Assembly: GCA_030668545.1 (NCBI GenBank)
Contig: DAOUTT010000002.1
Coordinates: 1 to 28,696, forward strand
Direction of reading: 5' to 3'
DNA: 28,696 bases
DNA from: Anaerolineales bacterium
GTDB taxonomy: Bacteria; Chloroflexota; Anaerolineae; Anaerolineales; E44-bin32
Shown: positions 8,253 through 16,511 of the stretch, one piece after another
How positions within the stretch are numbered: the stretch's first letter is position 1
Layout of the letters: each line of letters begins with the position of its first letter
Position numbers and translations under genes: made by a program
The notes under the pieces: model-generated
The model's database searches: none
Told to the model about the DNA's origin: nothing
What the model saw: only the letters and a program-made list of their open reading frames with translations

Positions 8253-9728
8253 CTACTCAGGGAGCGTGTAGATGATCTGGCTATCTGCGCGCGCACAACC
8301 CTTGCAGGCCGGGACAACCTTAGACCCTTTTGTCAGCGTCCCTTCATAAGTGCTTCCACCATACTCCGCTACCCAGCCATCGAGCACAAACGCCAGCGTT
8401 CCTGCAGCGGGAATCCACTCACCATTATAACGACGGGCAACATGAATGTGCGTTCCAGTCGAAATCCCTCCCTCGCAGGAAGGGAAACCAAGAAGATCAC
8501 CTTTCTTTACCTTAACCCCCTCGGCGATCCTTCCTTCAGTAGCCACATGGAAGAAGAAAACCACCCAGCCCGTACGCTCGTCCCCATCCCCATCGAGATC
8601 GAGTATCACAGTCGCCTCCGCGCTGCGTGCAATCACACCATCAGCCGGCGCTGTGAACCACACCTTAGACTCCGCACAACCGCTCTCTTCTGAAGGAGGG
8701 GCGAAATCGAGCGCGCCGAATGGCAAGCTCGTTCCCCAGGCTGGATGCGGTCCTCCGGTGAAATCCCATACGCTATTGGGAACAAAGGGCAGCCCAAGTT
8801 CAGGCTGCTGCAAGCTGGCAGGGATGAGATCAATTTCCATGGCAAAGGGTTCTCCCCACAACGCTAAATAGGTCTGGTAAAACCCTTCCGGGCTCACGGC
8901 CGCTTCGAACGCTTCTTTCCCGTATAAGCCTGCGAAGAACTGGTACAAAGCGACGGTACCAGCGTTTTGCCATGGGTCGGGCTGGACGACAAGCCCATCC
9001 GCCAGTTCGATCTCTTTTAAGGATCCATCTCGCCAGCCGTAATATCCATCGTTAATACGTTCCGCGGCCCAGACCAATTGCCAGAACAAGCCGCGGTAGC
9101 TGCGGTCTTGGACACCCATAGGGTAGATACGCTCATCAGCGTCCGGAAATGGCAGGCTCAAAGCCTGGCTCTGGTACTCGAGCAATGCCAACAGCAGTCG
9201 GGGGTTAATCGAGTAATACTGGGAGATGATTTCGACAACCTGCCAGGCTTCCCGCTGCCGTTTATAGGCAAAGGTATCCAGGTCCGTGATAAAACCAGCG
9301 CGCTTGAAAACCTCCGAGCGTATATCGAAACTCACAGCGGATGGACCGTTCACAACTTCGCTATCGGGGAGAATATGGAACGTCGATCCTGTAAGCGGCG
9401 AGTAATAGGCCGGAACAAGCAGCGGGTATCCACTAGGGAGCGTAGTTATCGCCTCGGGGAGATCCGGATTTTCTGCCCGGATTTCACCCTCGGTTGTATT
9501 GAAGTGAGATGCGATCGCTGGTAAGGTGTCTCCGCTCTGCGCGAGGTACTCAAATATCTGGCCCGGCGAATGCGGTTCCCGCGTAGGCAAGGGTGTCGCG
9601 CTGACGACCAGAACGGGTTCTTCAGGCGTCACGGTCGTACTGGCAACGGTATTGGCAGGAAGGCATGCCCCCATGAGCATTCCTGCGCAGACCAGCATCG
9701 CCATAATCAGGGAAAGATGCTTATTCAT
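8253..9728 (-). CDS. LysM/M23 peptidase lipoprotein, paralogue 3 of a tandem array
   Basis: This is a predicted secreted lipoprotein of 491 residues acting on the envelope. The signal peptide MNKHLSLIMAMLVCAGMLMGAC ends in a lipobox-like MGAC with lipidated Cys22. A LysM-like domain (about 60-107, LAQSGDTLPAIASHFN) binds glycans. It is followed by a helical domain with SINPRLLLALLEYQ, then an M23-like metallopeptidase with GGPHPAWG, ALDFAP, FFFHV and HIHVAR, which supply the expected His, Asp and HxH zinc ligands. DLDGDGDERTGW within the peptidase resembles an EF-hand or dockerin calcium loop. The start is the ATG at 9728, which overlaps the upstream paralogue's stop as ATGA; longer forms would lack a signal peptide. 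It is the last gene of the array and converges on gyrA without a clear terminator between them. The substrate is unknown. Confidence 0.85.
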   Translation of the reverse strand: MNKHLSLIMAMLVCAGMLMGACLPANTVASTTVTPEEPVLVVSATPLPTREPHSPGQIFEYLAQSGDTLPAIASHFNTTEGEIRAENPDLPEAITTLPSGYPLLVPAYYSPLTGSTFHILPDSEVVNGPSAVSFDIRSEVFKRAGFITDLDTFAYKRQREAWQVVEIISQYYSINPRLLLALLEYQSQALSLPFPDADERIYPMGVQDRSYRGLFWQLVWAAERINDGYYGWRDGSLKEIELADGLVVQPDPWQNAGTVALYQFFAGLYGKEAFEAAVSPEGFYQTYLALWGEPFAMEIDLIPASLQQPELGLPFVPNSVWDFTGGPHPAWGTSLPFGALDFAPPSEESGCAESKVWFTAPADGVIARSAEATVILDLDGDGDERTGWVVFFFHVATEGRIAEGVKVKKGDLLGFPSCEGGISTGTHIHVARRYNGEWIPAAGTLAFVLDGWVAEYGGSTYEGTLTKGSKVVPACKGCARADSQIIYTLPE

Positions 9729-11326
9729 CGCGTGATTAGAGACTCCTGGGAAGCGCAAGAGCACGCCAAGACCTCTTGACCATCCTTCACAAGAGCACCT
9801 TGATAGGGTTTGGAGCCAGCCCGCGCGATCCATCCATCCATATCAAAGGGGAGAGGACCGTCCGCCAGAATCCACTCGCCGTTGTACATGCGGGCGATAT
9901 GGATGTGCGTCCCTGTGGCGACTCCCCCCTCGCAGGAAGGGTGTCCGATGCGGTCACCTTCGTCGAGCAGACTTCCGACTGGAACACGATCCTTATGATC
10001 AACGTGCAAGTAGAGCAGTGCCCAACCGCTGTGTGCACGCCCATCTCCATCTAGGTCGAGAACCACAGTTCCGTTATCAGATCGTACGACGATGCCCGGC
10101 GCAGCGGCGACCGCCCATTCTTCCGACAGCACACACCCCGAGATACTTGAAGCGGGGGCGAAATCCAGCGCTGCCCAGGCGCTCTCACGCTCCCAGGCCC
10201 CATGCGGTCCGCCCGTATACGCCCAAATCTTGCCGAGTTCGAAAGGCAGGATAAGGTCTGGCTGTTCAACCCCTGGCTCAAACAACGGATACTCATACGC
10301 CCAGGGGTCCCCGAATAGATCCTCATATACTCGCAAGAACCCTTCCCGGCTGATTGCTCCCTCCCAAACCTGCTGTGTATGGACGATGGAGAAGAAATGC
10401 TGAAGAGCGACCGTGCCCGCGTTCAGGTCAGGTGCCAGTCGCAGCGAACCAGTATTCCAGAAGTGGACATCTGTGAGCGTCCCAGCCCGCCAGCCGTAGT
10501 AGCCATTCCCGAGTTCGTTAGCCAACCATATGAGTTGTCGATACAAACCGGGGATTTGCTCTTCCACATGTCCCAATGGATAGTTGAAGGCATCACCATC
10601 TGGAACAGACGGATCCGTTACCCAGCCAGCGATATACTCGACCATCGCCAGAAGCACACGAGGATTTATGGAGTTGTTGAGCGCCACTCGCTCCACAATT
10701 TCTGCACCTGACAGCCATTGCGTACCGACGGTCTGGCGATATGAAGATAGATAGCCACCCTGAGCATCCGCGAATTCTACAGTGTTAAAATCCGATGCAT
10801 GAGGTGAGAAAATGAGTTCGCTATCAGGGATCAGCCGCTCATCAGGTCCAATATTGGTCAGCCGACGGGGGATCAGCAGCAACTGCCCGGGATCTATCAA
10901 GCCTTGATTGGCGGGGAGAGGGTCCGGAGATTCAACCTCCGCTGGTATGACGCCAAAACGCACAGCTACGGAATGTATGCTATCACCGGGTTGAGCTTCA
11001 TAGAGCAGCAGCTCCGGCTCTTCCATACTCATCGTAGTCGGTGTAGCCGGGAAGGTTGGAGAGGCAAGTGGCTCCGGTCTCGCTGGTGTATCCGTGGCCA
11101 AAGGAATTGGCGTGAAGATAATTTCCGATGGCTCTGCTGATGGCAGTGCCGGGGATGTAGGAGAGGGCAGCCCTCCTGAGCCAATCCCCCCAGGCGGGGG
11201 AACATCTGCTCGCGAGCATGCAAGTGTTGCCAGGATCAGCGCGGCGAGAGGCAGCCAGAGACTCCGCCATCTGGCTGTCCGACTGTCCTTAAACTTACCC
11301 TCAACGCGAAATTTGATTGAATTCAT
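9725..11326 (-). CDS. LysM/M23 peptidase lipoprotein, paralogue 2 of a tandem array
   Basis: The protein has about 533 residues and the same architecture as its two neighbours. The hydrophobic signal LWLPLAALILATLAC ends in a probable lipidated Cys37. A Pro/Ser/Thr linker leads to a LysM-like domain (YEAQPGDSIHSVAVRFG). A helical domain contains NSINPRVLLAMVEYIAGW. The M23-type domain has GGPHGAWE, ALDFAP, LYLHVDH and HIHIAR as presumed zinc ligands, and DLDGDGRAHSGW as a calcium-loop-like insertion. The start is uncertain: ATG at 11326 or GTG at 11338, neither with a convincing Shine-Dalgarno. Both overlap the end of paralogue 1, so translation is probably coupled. Its stop overlaps the next start as ATGA. 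The helical domain may be related to lytic transglycosylases, but that is only an impression from the NPR-LLA-EY pattern. Confidence 0.84.
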   Translation of the reverse strand: MNSIKFRVEGKFKDSRTARWRSLWLPLAALILATLACSRADVPPPGGIGSGGLPSPTSPALPSAEPSEIIFTPIPLATDTPARPEPLASPTFPATPTTMSMEEPELLLYEAQPGDSIHSVAVRFGVIPAEVESPDPLPANQGLIDPGQLLLIPRRLTNIGPDERLIPDSELIFSPHASDFNTVEFADAQGGYLSSYRQTVGTQWLSGAEIVERVALNNSINPRVLLAMVEYIAGWVTDPSVPDGDAFNYPLGHVEEQIPGLYRQLIWLANELGNGYYGWRAGTLTDVHFWNTGSLRLAPDLNAGTVALQHFFSIVHTQQVWEGAISREGFLRVYEDLFGDPWAYEYPLFEPGVEQPDLILPFELGKIWAYTGGPHGAWERESAWAALDFAPASSISGCVLSEEWAVAAAPGIVVRSDNGTVVLDLDGDGRAHSGWALLYLHVDHKDRVPVGSLLDEGDRIGHPSCEGGVATGTHIHIARMYNGEWILADGPLPFDMDGWIARAGSKPYQGALVKDGQEVLACSCASQESLITR

Positions 11327-12863
11327 TGCGGCATGCACACGCTTCCAAGACGACAGAACCCTTGCTTAAATACCCATCATAAGGCCACTCAGCGCCGGAC
11401 GAAACCCAGCCATCCATCTCGAACGGGATGGGGCCATCAGCGGGAATCCACTCGCCATTATACTTCCGAGCGAGATGTAGATGCGTACCGGTCGTTACCC
11501 CGCCCTCACACGAAGCATGCCCGATTAGATCTCCGGCTTGCAAAACCGTACCGGCTTGCACCCGATGGCGCGATTCGATATGCATATACAGCAAAACCCA
11601 CCCCGTCTGCTCATAACCATCCCCATCCAGGTCGAGTAATACCTCCCCATTCTCCACACGCACAACCAGCGCATCGGCGGCGGCGACAACCCACTCATTG
11701 GAAATGACACAGCCGAACGCGTTCCCGGGCGGGGCGAAGTCAAGCGCCGCCCATCCGGCGTAATCACCCCAGGCGCTGTGCGGTCCGCCAGTGAACGACC
11801 AGACGAATCCATCTTCAATCGGAAGCTGAAGGAGCGGCTGCTTCAAATCCGCGGGCTGCAAAGGCTCTACACGCCTTTCAAATGGATCGCCAAAGAGGTC
11901 GGCATAAGTGAGGGAAAATCCAGTTTCACCCACGACCTGCCTCCATGATTCCGCAGGGTAGAGTTGGGAGAAAAGCTGCTGTACACCTGCCGTGCCGGCA
12001 TTGATCCCCAACCCGGGGTTGATAACATGACCGTCCGTCACTATAAATGGGCCCGACCAATCCGCTCTCCAGCGATAAAACCCGAGGTTTAACTGATCGG
12101 CCGCCCATGATAGCTGCGGGAAGAGACCCTCCCAGGTATAGGCGACATAGCCCATCGGGTATAACCGACTTTGCGACGACGGTTCGGATTGGGTGAGCCA
12201 CCCACCTTGATATTCCAGGAGACCTAACAATAGGAGCGGGTTCACCGAATAGCGCCGGGCGACCAAGTGGATGATGCCCGCGCCGCTCATCTCCACACCC
12301 TCCACTTGCTCCACATAACCCCGCAAGTATCCATACCAATGGTCTACCACGGAGTAGATATCCACATAAATATTCGCAGGACCAAATACCAATTCAGAAT
12401 CGGGGAGTATCTTGTGAGGCGGTCCCGGCGGCTGTGGTTGCGGCGCGGGGATGTACAACGCCTGCCAAACACTCAATATATCTGGGTTGAGAATAGCATT
12501 CGCCTGGACGATCTGGTTAGCGGATACACCAAACTGGATCGCTATCGTATTTAGCGAATCACCGGGTTGGACGATGTAGTTCTCCGCTTCCGTCCGAAGT
12601 TGCGGAGGCTCACGAAACGGATCCGGTGTGGGGGTGCCAAGAACCGCTACTGGCAGGGCGAGTAGGCTCTGATTCTCATCTGGACTCAATTGAGATGGCA
12701 CGCTTTCATCTTGTGAAGCCGGTAGTATTCCCAGCCACGGTTCAATTAAGCGCGTCGTAGGAGTGGGGGTTGGAGAGACACTGCAGCCCGCAAGAACGAT
12801 AACAAAAAGCAAGGCGGCGGCATTATTCCGATCTTTCAGAGAAAATAACGCAAGGTTTGACAT
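11301..12863 (-). CDS. LysM/M23 peptidase lipoprotein, paralogue 1 of a tandem array
   Basis: This is the first gene of the three-gene array, 520 residues. The signal peptide carries a good lipobox LAGC with Cys27, followed by a Pro/Thr linker. LysM lies at about 94-139 (NYIVQPGDSLNTIAIQFGVS). The helical domain has SVNPLLLLGLLEYQGGW, in which Glu217 is the only conserved acid of that motif. The M23-type peptidase at about 355-495 has His362 (GGPHSAWG), Asp375 (ALDFAP), His428 (LYMHI) and His461/His463 (HLHLAR). A DLDGDG loop at 411-416 resembles a calcium-binding loop. The spacing between His362 and Asp375 is longer than the usual M23 HxxxD. No clear Shine-Dalgarno precedes the ATG at 12863. 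A peptidoglycan or pseudo-envelope hydrolase is the family expectation; the real substrate is not evident. Confidence 0.86.
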   Translation of the reverse strand: MSNLALFSLKDRNNAAALLFVIVLAGCSVSPTPTPTTRLIEPWLGILPASQDESVPSQLSPDENQSLLALPVAVLGTPTPDPFREPPQLRTEAENYIVQPGDSLNTIAIQFGVSANQIVQANAILNPDILSVWQALYIPAPQPQPPGPPHKILPDSELVFGPANIYVDIYSVVDHWYGYLRGYVEQVEGVEMSGAGIIHLVARRYSVNPLLLLGLLEYQGGWLTQSEPSSQSRLYPMGYVAYTWEGLFPQLSWAADQLNLGFYRWRADWSGPFIVTDGHVINPGLGINAGTAGVQQLFSQLYPAESWRQVVGETGFSLTYADLFGDPFERRVEPLQPADLKQPLLQLPIEDGFVWSFTGGPHSAWGDYAGWAALDFAPPGNAFGCVISNEWVVAAADALVVRVENGEVLLDLDGDGYEQTGWVLLYMHIESRHRVQAGTVLQAGDLIGHASCEGGVTTGTHLHLARKYNGEWIPADGPIPFEMDGWVSSGAEWPYDGYLSKGSVVLEACACRNEFNQISR

Positions 12864-12931
12864 AAGGGCTGATGTTAAACAAAAGGGTAAAATCTATCCT
12901 TTCCCAGGTTAGGAGCTTTTTCGGCGCTGCC

Positions 12932-12959
12932 GTAATAAAACTCACTTTATCCGGTTCAA
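12932..12959 (-). promoter_or_regulatory. Possible promoter for the lipoprotein array
   Basis: On the minus strand TTGAAC (12954-12959) and TATTAC (12932-12937) are 16 bases apart, in the 123-base gap between the acetyltransferase stop and the first lipoprotein gene. The position is sensible but the -10 match is weak, and read-through from the upstream genes is equally possible. Confidence 0.3.
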
Positions 12960-12986
12960 GAATCATGCCAGCCCGGTTGTCAACCC

Positions 12987-13499
12987 TTATTCCAAAGTAA
13001 GGCGTTTCTGCATCAAATGTACAGGCTCTTCTACGTGCTGTATCCGACCGCGATCGTCGACGTATGACCACCGGCCAGGATCCTCTGTGAAGATCGAATA
13101 ACCCAAACTTTGATAGAGCCGCACAGCGTCATGATTGTCTTTTGCTACCGAGATGATCGAACGGTGATAGGCGCGTTTGAGAAGGATCGACTCCGCGTAA
13201 TGAACCAATGAAGTGCCGATCCCCTGCTTCCTGAATTGCGGTTTTACCCGGAAGGAATGAAGGTAGCCAGCCTGTTCGTTAGGAAAGTGACGACTCCACG
13301 ATGGGCGAAAGTAAATAAAGATTTGACCGATGACTTCGCCATCAACCTCTGCTACAAGCAGAACCCGATTTCCGCGTTTGGAATCCCGCATCGCATGGCT
13401 GTACATGCGCCGATAGTGTGTATACTCCCCATCCCATTCAAGCGCCAACAAGTCGGCATCCGTCGCATGCCGAATCCGGACCGCAGTTCGATCAACCAT
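12987..13499 (-). CDS. GNAT family N-acetyltransferase
   Basis: This 170-residue protein has the GNAT fold, which transfers acetyl groups from acetyl-CoA to an amine. The N-terminal VRIRHATDADLLAL strand, the central LVAEVDGEVIGQIFIYF strand pair, the acetyl-CoA-binding motif A FRVKPQFRKQGIGTSLV (about 88-104) and the final NHDAVRLYQSLGY motif B (about 126-138) are all present. The length is typical of the family. The ATG at 13499 overlaps the end of the upstream CCA-adding fusion gene by eight bases (ATGGTTGA), so the pair is probably co-translated. The acceptor substrate cannot be read from the sequence. Coupling to a tRNA-processing enzyme is suggestive of an RNA- or ribosome-related target, but that is only inference. 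Confidence 0.88.
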   Translation of the reverse strand: MVDRTAVRIRHATDADLLALEWDGEYTHYRRMYSHAMRDSKRGNRVLLVAEVDGEVIGQIFIYFRPSWSRHFPNEQAGYLHSFRVKPQFRKQGIGTSLVHYAESILLKRAYHRSIISVAKDNHDAVRLYQSLGYSIFTEDPGRWSYVDDRGRIQHVEEPVHLMQKRLTLE

Positions 13500-16122
13500 T
13501 CGCGAGGGCTTCCTTCACCATGTTCTCCAGGAGCGCTTGCTCCTGCACCCCATCCCGGATTTCTCCATCCAGCCAGGCAGCTCGCAACTTCCACAGAATC
13601 TCGCCATAGATCGGTCCCTGCGGCAATCCCATTGCACGCAATGTCTCCCCATCCGCTTCTGGTTGGACAAAGCGCCATTTTCCGAGGTATTTTTCAAGGA
13701 TTTGACAGACCACTGGTCGATCATTCAGCGCCATGCAAGAGGTGATGAGCACTCGCTCTTGTACATCATCCAGTTTAGCGACGACTGTGCTCGGCGCTGT
13801 GGTCACCGTCAGAGATTGCACGAAACGGTTGATGTCAACGGTTTGGAGAATATCGCGCAGAACCGCGGCGGGAAACCGCAGCCGGTGCCCAACCCCCTCG
13901 GCCTCCTGGTGAGTTAAGCGGTAAAACCATATGGCGTAATAAAGAAATTCTCGTTCAGGAGATTCCTCAAGGCGCCATGAATCGGGCCGCTCGAAGGATT
14001 TAATTGCTTCAAAGCGCGCTTCAAGCCACTGATCCCAAACTAACACCGGGTGTATCGCTTCAAGCAAACCTAGCGCTTGAAGCCGTGTCATGATCCCGGC
14101 GAAACTGGGTTCGTTGAAAATCGTATCGAACTCACTGCGTATACGTTCACCGCTTACACGATCCAACAATGAAATCGCCTCGTTCAGCAACTCCAATGTC
14201 CGATCTTCAATCTGAAAATCGAACCTCTGCTCCAGTCGGACAGCCCGTAATATTCTTGTTGGGTCATCCATGAAACTCAGGGAATGCAGGACGCGGATCT
14301 TCTGATTCCGCAAATCCCGGCCGCCACCCCAATGGTCAAGCAGTTGACCATAATAACGACCATCCAGCCGCAGCGCGAGGGTGTTAATCGTGAAATCGCG
14401 GCGATGCAGGTCGAGCTTGATACTCCCGCGCTGGACCGAAGGCAACGCGGTGGGGTGAGTGTAGAACTCCGTACGGGCGCTGACAAAGTCTAAATATTCA
14501 GGAAGGGAATTGGCCTCGAGCGATTCACTTTCGAGCGCCGTGCAAAGCTGCCTATTTCCAAGATCAAGTTGCCATTTCGCCGTTCCAAAACGCTGATGGC
14601 TGCTCTCGCGACCACCAAAGGCTGCTTCCAGGCTCCGCGCCAGACCTATCGCATCCCCCTCTACGACGATGTCATAATCCGCACTCGGTGCATTGAGGAT
14701 CAGATCGCGGACGAAACCGCCAACGATGTAGAGAGCATCGCCGCGCTGTTCCGCCTCACGTGCGACGAGACGTAGCAGCGCCAGCCGCGGCCCGGTAAGC
14801 GCTTCTTCCAAATCCCCTGCCAGGGTGGGTTTGTATTCTCTTTCCAATCCCGTCCCCAGGGAATTCAATAGATCGGTGCGTGTGACAATCCCAACAATCT
14901 CGCCTGAGTCCGGATCAACTACCGGAACCTGACCCCAGCCGTGCTCGATCATCACTTTCTGTAAATGATTAACCGAGTCGTCCATGCGGACCACAAGATC
15001 GCCTGCTTCCATAATACGTGAGACCGGTTGGCTGCCCATGCCATGTGAGAGGGCTCTGTCAACCGCCCGCCGGGTGAGTAAGCCGCACACTTGCCCACTC
15101 TCCACAATGGGGTAGCCCTCGTGACCAAATCGCTGCATACGTTCGCCCACATCTGAGATCTTCACGTCTGGACTGAGCAGCTGAGGATCACGCGACATAA
15201 TCTCCCCGACTGTGGGTGCGGGCTCAATGGAAGAACTGAGAAACTCGATGAGTTCATCTCGCACTTGTGCGCTATTCCGGTCGCGGATTAACGCCGCGGC
15301 TGCCCGGGCGTGCCCGCCGCCGCCGAAGTGCTCTGCGACGGCTCCCACATCTAACTCGTCCGTTGTTGATCGAGCAACAAGCTGAACGCTTCCGTCCAAT
15401 CCCACCAGAACAAATAAGCCATCAGGGTCAAACACATCCCGGAGCTTATGGGCAAGCGTTGAAATCTCCTCCACTAAACCGCGCACTTCACCACAGGCTA
15501 AAAGGATCGAGAGACCGTGATACTCATGGGTCTCGATGTTTTCCAGCAGACGATCGTAGAGGTCGCGCTGTCCATTCGATAGCGGGTGATTCAAGAACTC
15601 GCCAACTAGATTGAGATCCGCCCCCCGCTCTAGCAGCCAGGCGCTGGCACGCACATCCCTTGGTGTTGTACTCGCATAAGAGAGACTGCCAGTATCCTCG
15701 TAAATACCGAGCAGCAGCAGAGTTGCCTGAACGGGCGAGAGATTCCTGCCTACTTCCTGAATCTCCTCCACGAGCAATGTCGCTGTTGCCCCTACTTCCT
15801 CAATATGAGCTGTCCAGGTGGGATCCATGTCGTCGCTAGGTGGATGGTGATCGATCAGGTGGACCTTAGTATCCGCACGTACACCCTTGATCGACGGCGA
15901 TGATTGCGTATCGACGACTGTTAGCCGCTCGACGTGGCTGCGCGACAGTTCATCGAATTCCACAAACGGTAGATGGTCACCATACAGCGTGACAAACGCC
16001 CGGACATTGCGGTTTACACGCCTGGGCAGAACGGGCATCGCCTCGGGATCCAGTAAACGGACACCGAGTAAGCTGGCAACAGCGTCGAAGTCGGCCTGCT
16101 CGTGCGTACAAACGAGATGCAT
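13492..16122 (-). CDS. DHH-CBS-CCA fusion: tRNA CCA/A-adding nucleotidyltransferase with phosphoesterase and CBS domains
   Basis: This 876-residue protein fuses three activities. The N-terminal DHH phosphoesterase has HEQADFDAVASLLG (7-20), VVDTQ (69-73), LIDHHPP (89-95) and the DHHA1 glycine motif GGGGHARAA (267-275). Two CBS domains follow: GEIMSRDPQLLSPDVKISD (about 306-324) to LLTRRAVD, and SRIMEAGDLVVRM (about 368-380) to GIVTRTDLLN. The C-terminal half is a class II tRNA nucleotidyltransferase with YIVGGFVRDLIL (465-476) and the catalytic DYD (Asp482, Asp484), then the RRDFTINTLALR motif, ERxD-type LRAVRLEQRF and the helical tRNA-binding tail. Such fusions are known in Chloroflexota and some other phyla. 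It probably adds A or CCA to tRNA 3' ends; CBS domains often bind adenine nucleotides, suggesting allosteric control. ATG at 16122 has an AAGGA upstream. A GNAT gene overlaps its end. Confidence 0.92.
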   Translation of the reverse strand: MHLVCTHEQADFDAVASLLGVRLLDPEAMPVLPRRVNRNVRAFVTLYGDHLPFVEFDELSRSHVERLTVVDTQSSPSIKGVRADTKVHLIDHHPPSDDMDPTWTAHIEEVGATATLLVEEIQEVGRNLSPVQATLLLLGIYEDTGSLSYASTTPRDVRASAWLLERGADLNLVGEFLNHPLSNGQRDLYDRLLENIETHEYHGLSILLACGEVRGLVEEISTLAHKLRDVFDPDGLFVLVGLDGSVQLVARSTTDELDVGAVAEHFGGGGHARAAAALIRDRNSAQVRDELIEFLSSSIEPAPTVGEIMSRDPQLLSPDVKISDVGERMQRFGHEGYPIVESGQVCGLLTRRAVDRALSHGMGSQPVSRIMEAGDLVVRMDDSVNHLQKVMIEHGWGQVPVVDPDSGEIVGIVTRTDLLNSLGTGLEREYKPTLAGDLEEALTGPRLALLRLVAREAEQRGDALYIVGGFVRDLILNAPSADYDIVVEGDAIGLARSLEAAFGGRESSHQRFGTAKWQLDLGNRQLCTALESESLEANSLPEYLDFVSARTEFYTHPTALPSVQRGSIKLDLHRRDFTINTLALRLDGRYYGQLLDHWGGGRDLRNQKIRVLHSLSFMDDPTRILRAVRLEQRFDFQIEDRTLELLNEAISLLDRVSGERIRSEFDTIFNEPSFAGIMTRLQALGLLEAIHPVLVWDQWLEARFEAIKSFERPDSWRLEESPEREFLYYAIWFYRLTHQEAEGVGHRLRFPAAVLRDILQTVDINRFVQSLTVTTAPSTVVAKLDDVQERVLITSCMALNDRPVVCQILEKYLGKWRFVQPEADGETLRAMGLPQGPIYGEILWKLRAAWLDGEIRDGVQEQALLENMVKEALANG

Positions 16123-16187
16123 TGGCTGGATTTCCTTCCGAAATCTCTACCCATACCTAGAAATAATAGTTGTCAATATCTGTTCGG

Positions 16188-16193
16188 ATTATA
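16188..16193 (-). promoter_or_regulatory. Candidate -10 element upstream of the CCA-adding fusion gene
   Basis: A perfect TATAAT on the minus strand lies about 65 bases upstream of the start codon. No good -35 is seen 17 bases further upstream. A separate TTGACA at 16171-16176 (minus) has only TATGGG 15 bases downstream. Either could serve as the promoter. Confidence 0.35.
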
Positions 16194-16279
16194 CAACGGG
16201 GTATACCAGATGCGCTCAGATTCCTGGAAGGGAGTATCCTTTCATGCTTACAGATAGAGCCCTCGCGAGCAACATCCTG

Positions 16280-16385
16280 GGGATTTCTCGGTCGCCGTTT
16301 CACGGCTCTGTCGAAATGACAAGAGAGGAAGAGCTATATTTTTTAGGCATGTCATTTCGACCCCCCGCAGGGGGTGAGAAATCCC
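16280..16385. repeat. Intergenic nested inverted-repeat element (REP/MITE-like)
   Basis: The outer arms GGGATTTCTC (16280-16289) and GAGAAATCCC (16376-16385) are perfect ten-base inverted repeats. Nested inside are TCGAAATGACA (16311-16321) and TGTCATTTCGA (16350-16360), perfect eleven-base arms. The whole could fold into one large imperfect hairpin of about 106 bases. GTC-ATTTCGA plus GAGAAATCCC-type units are familiar as dispersed intergenic repeats in several bacterial phyla. No ORF or transposase is present, so it is a non-coding repeat or non-autonomous element. Confidence 0.75.
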
Positions 16386-16511
16386 TGATACGATTCAATT
16401 CAATGTTTTAGATACTCAGGAAAGGAGTCTTGTTGACTCTTTAGACGAGCCTCCCAGCAGTGACATCATGGGGATTTGAAGATATCCTGAACCAAACCAG
16501 CGCTACTATCC

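Larger units (their letters stand above)
16123..16511. other. 389-base intergenic region between the CCA-adding fusion gene and the solute-binding protein gene
   Basis: I find no credible gene here. The left part holds the probable promoter of the minus-strand fusion gene. The middle holds the palindromic repeat described at 16280-16385. The right part, downstream of the solute-binding protein gene, holds a weak hairpin GAGTC-TTGTT-GACTC at 16425-16439, which could be a poor terminator. It also has a short GGGGATTTGAAG stretch near 16470 that echoes the repeat's end. Confidence 0.6.

Noticed and set aside
9078..9524. A 148-codon plus-strand open frame inside the third lipoprotein gene
   Set aside because: It is opposite a clearly conserved lipoprotein gene with paralogues, and lacks any domain pattern.
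16123..16511. CRISPR array or small-RNA gene in the long intergenic region
   Set aside because: The repeats are inverted, not direct and regularly spaced, and no cas genes are near; a structured RNA cannot be argued without expression or covariation data.
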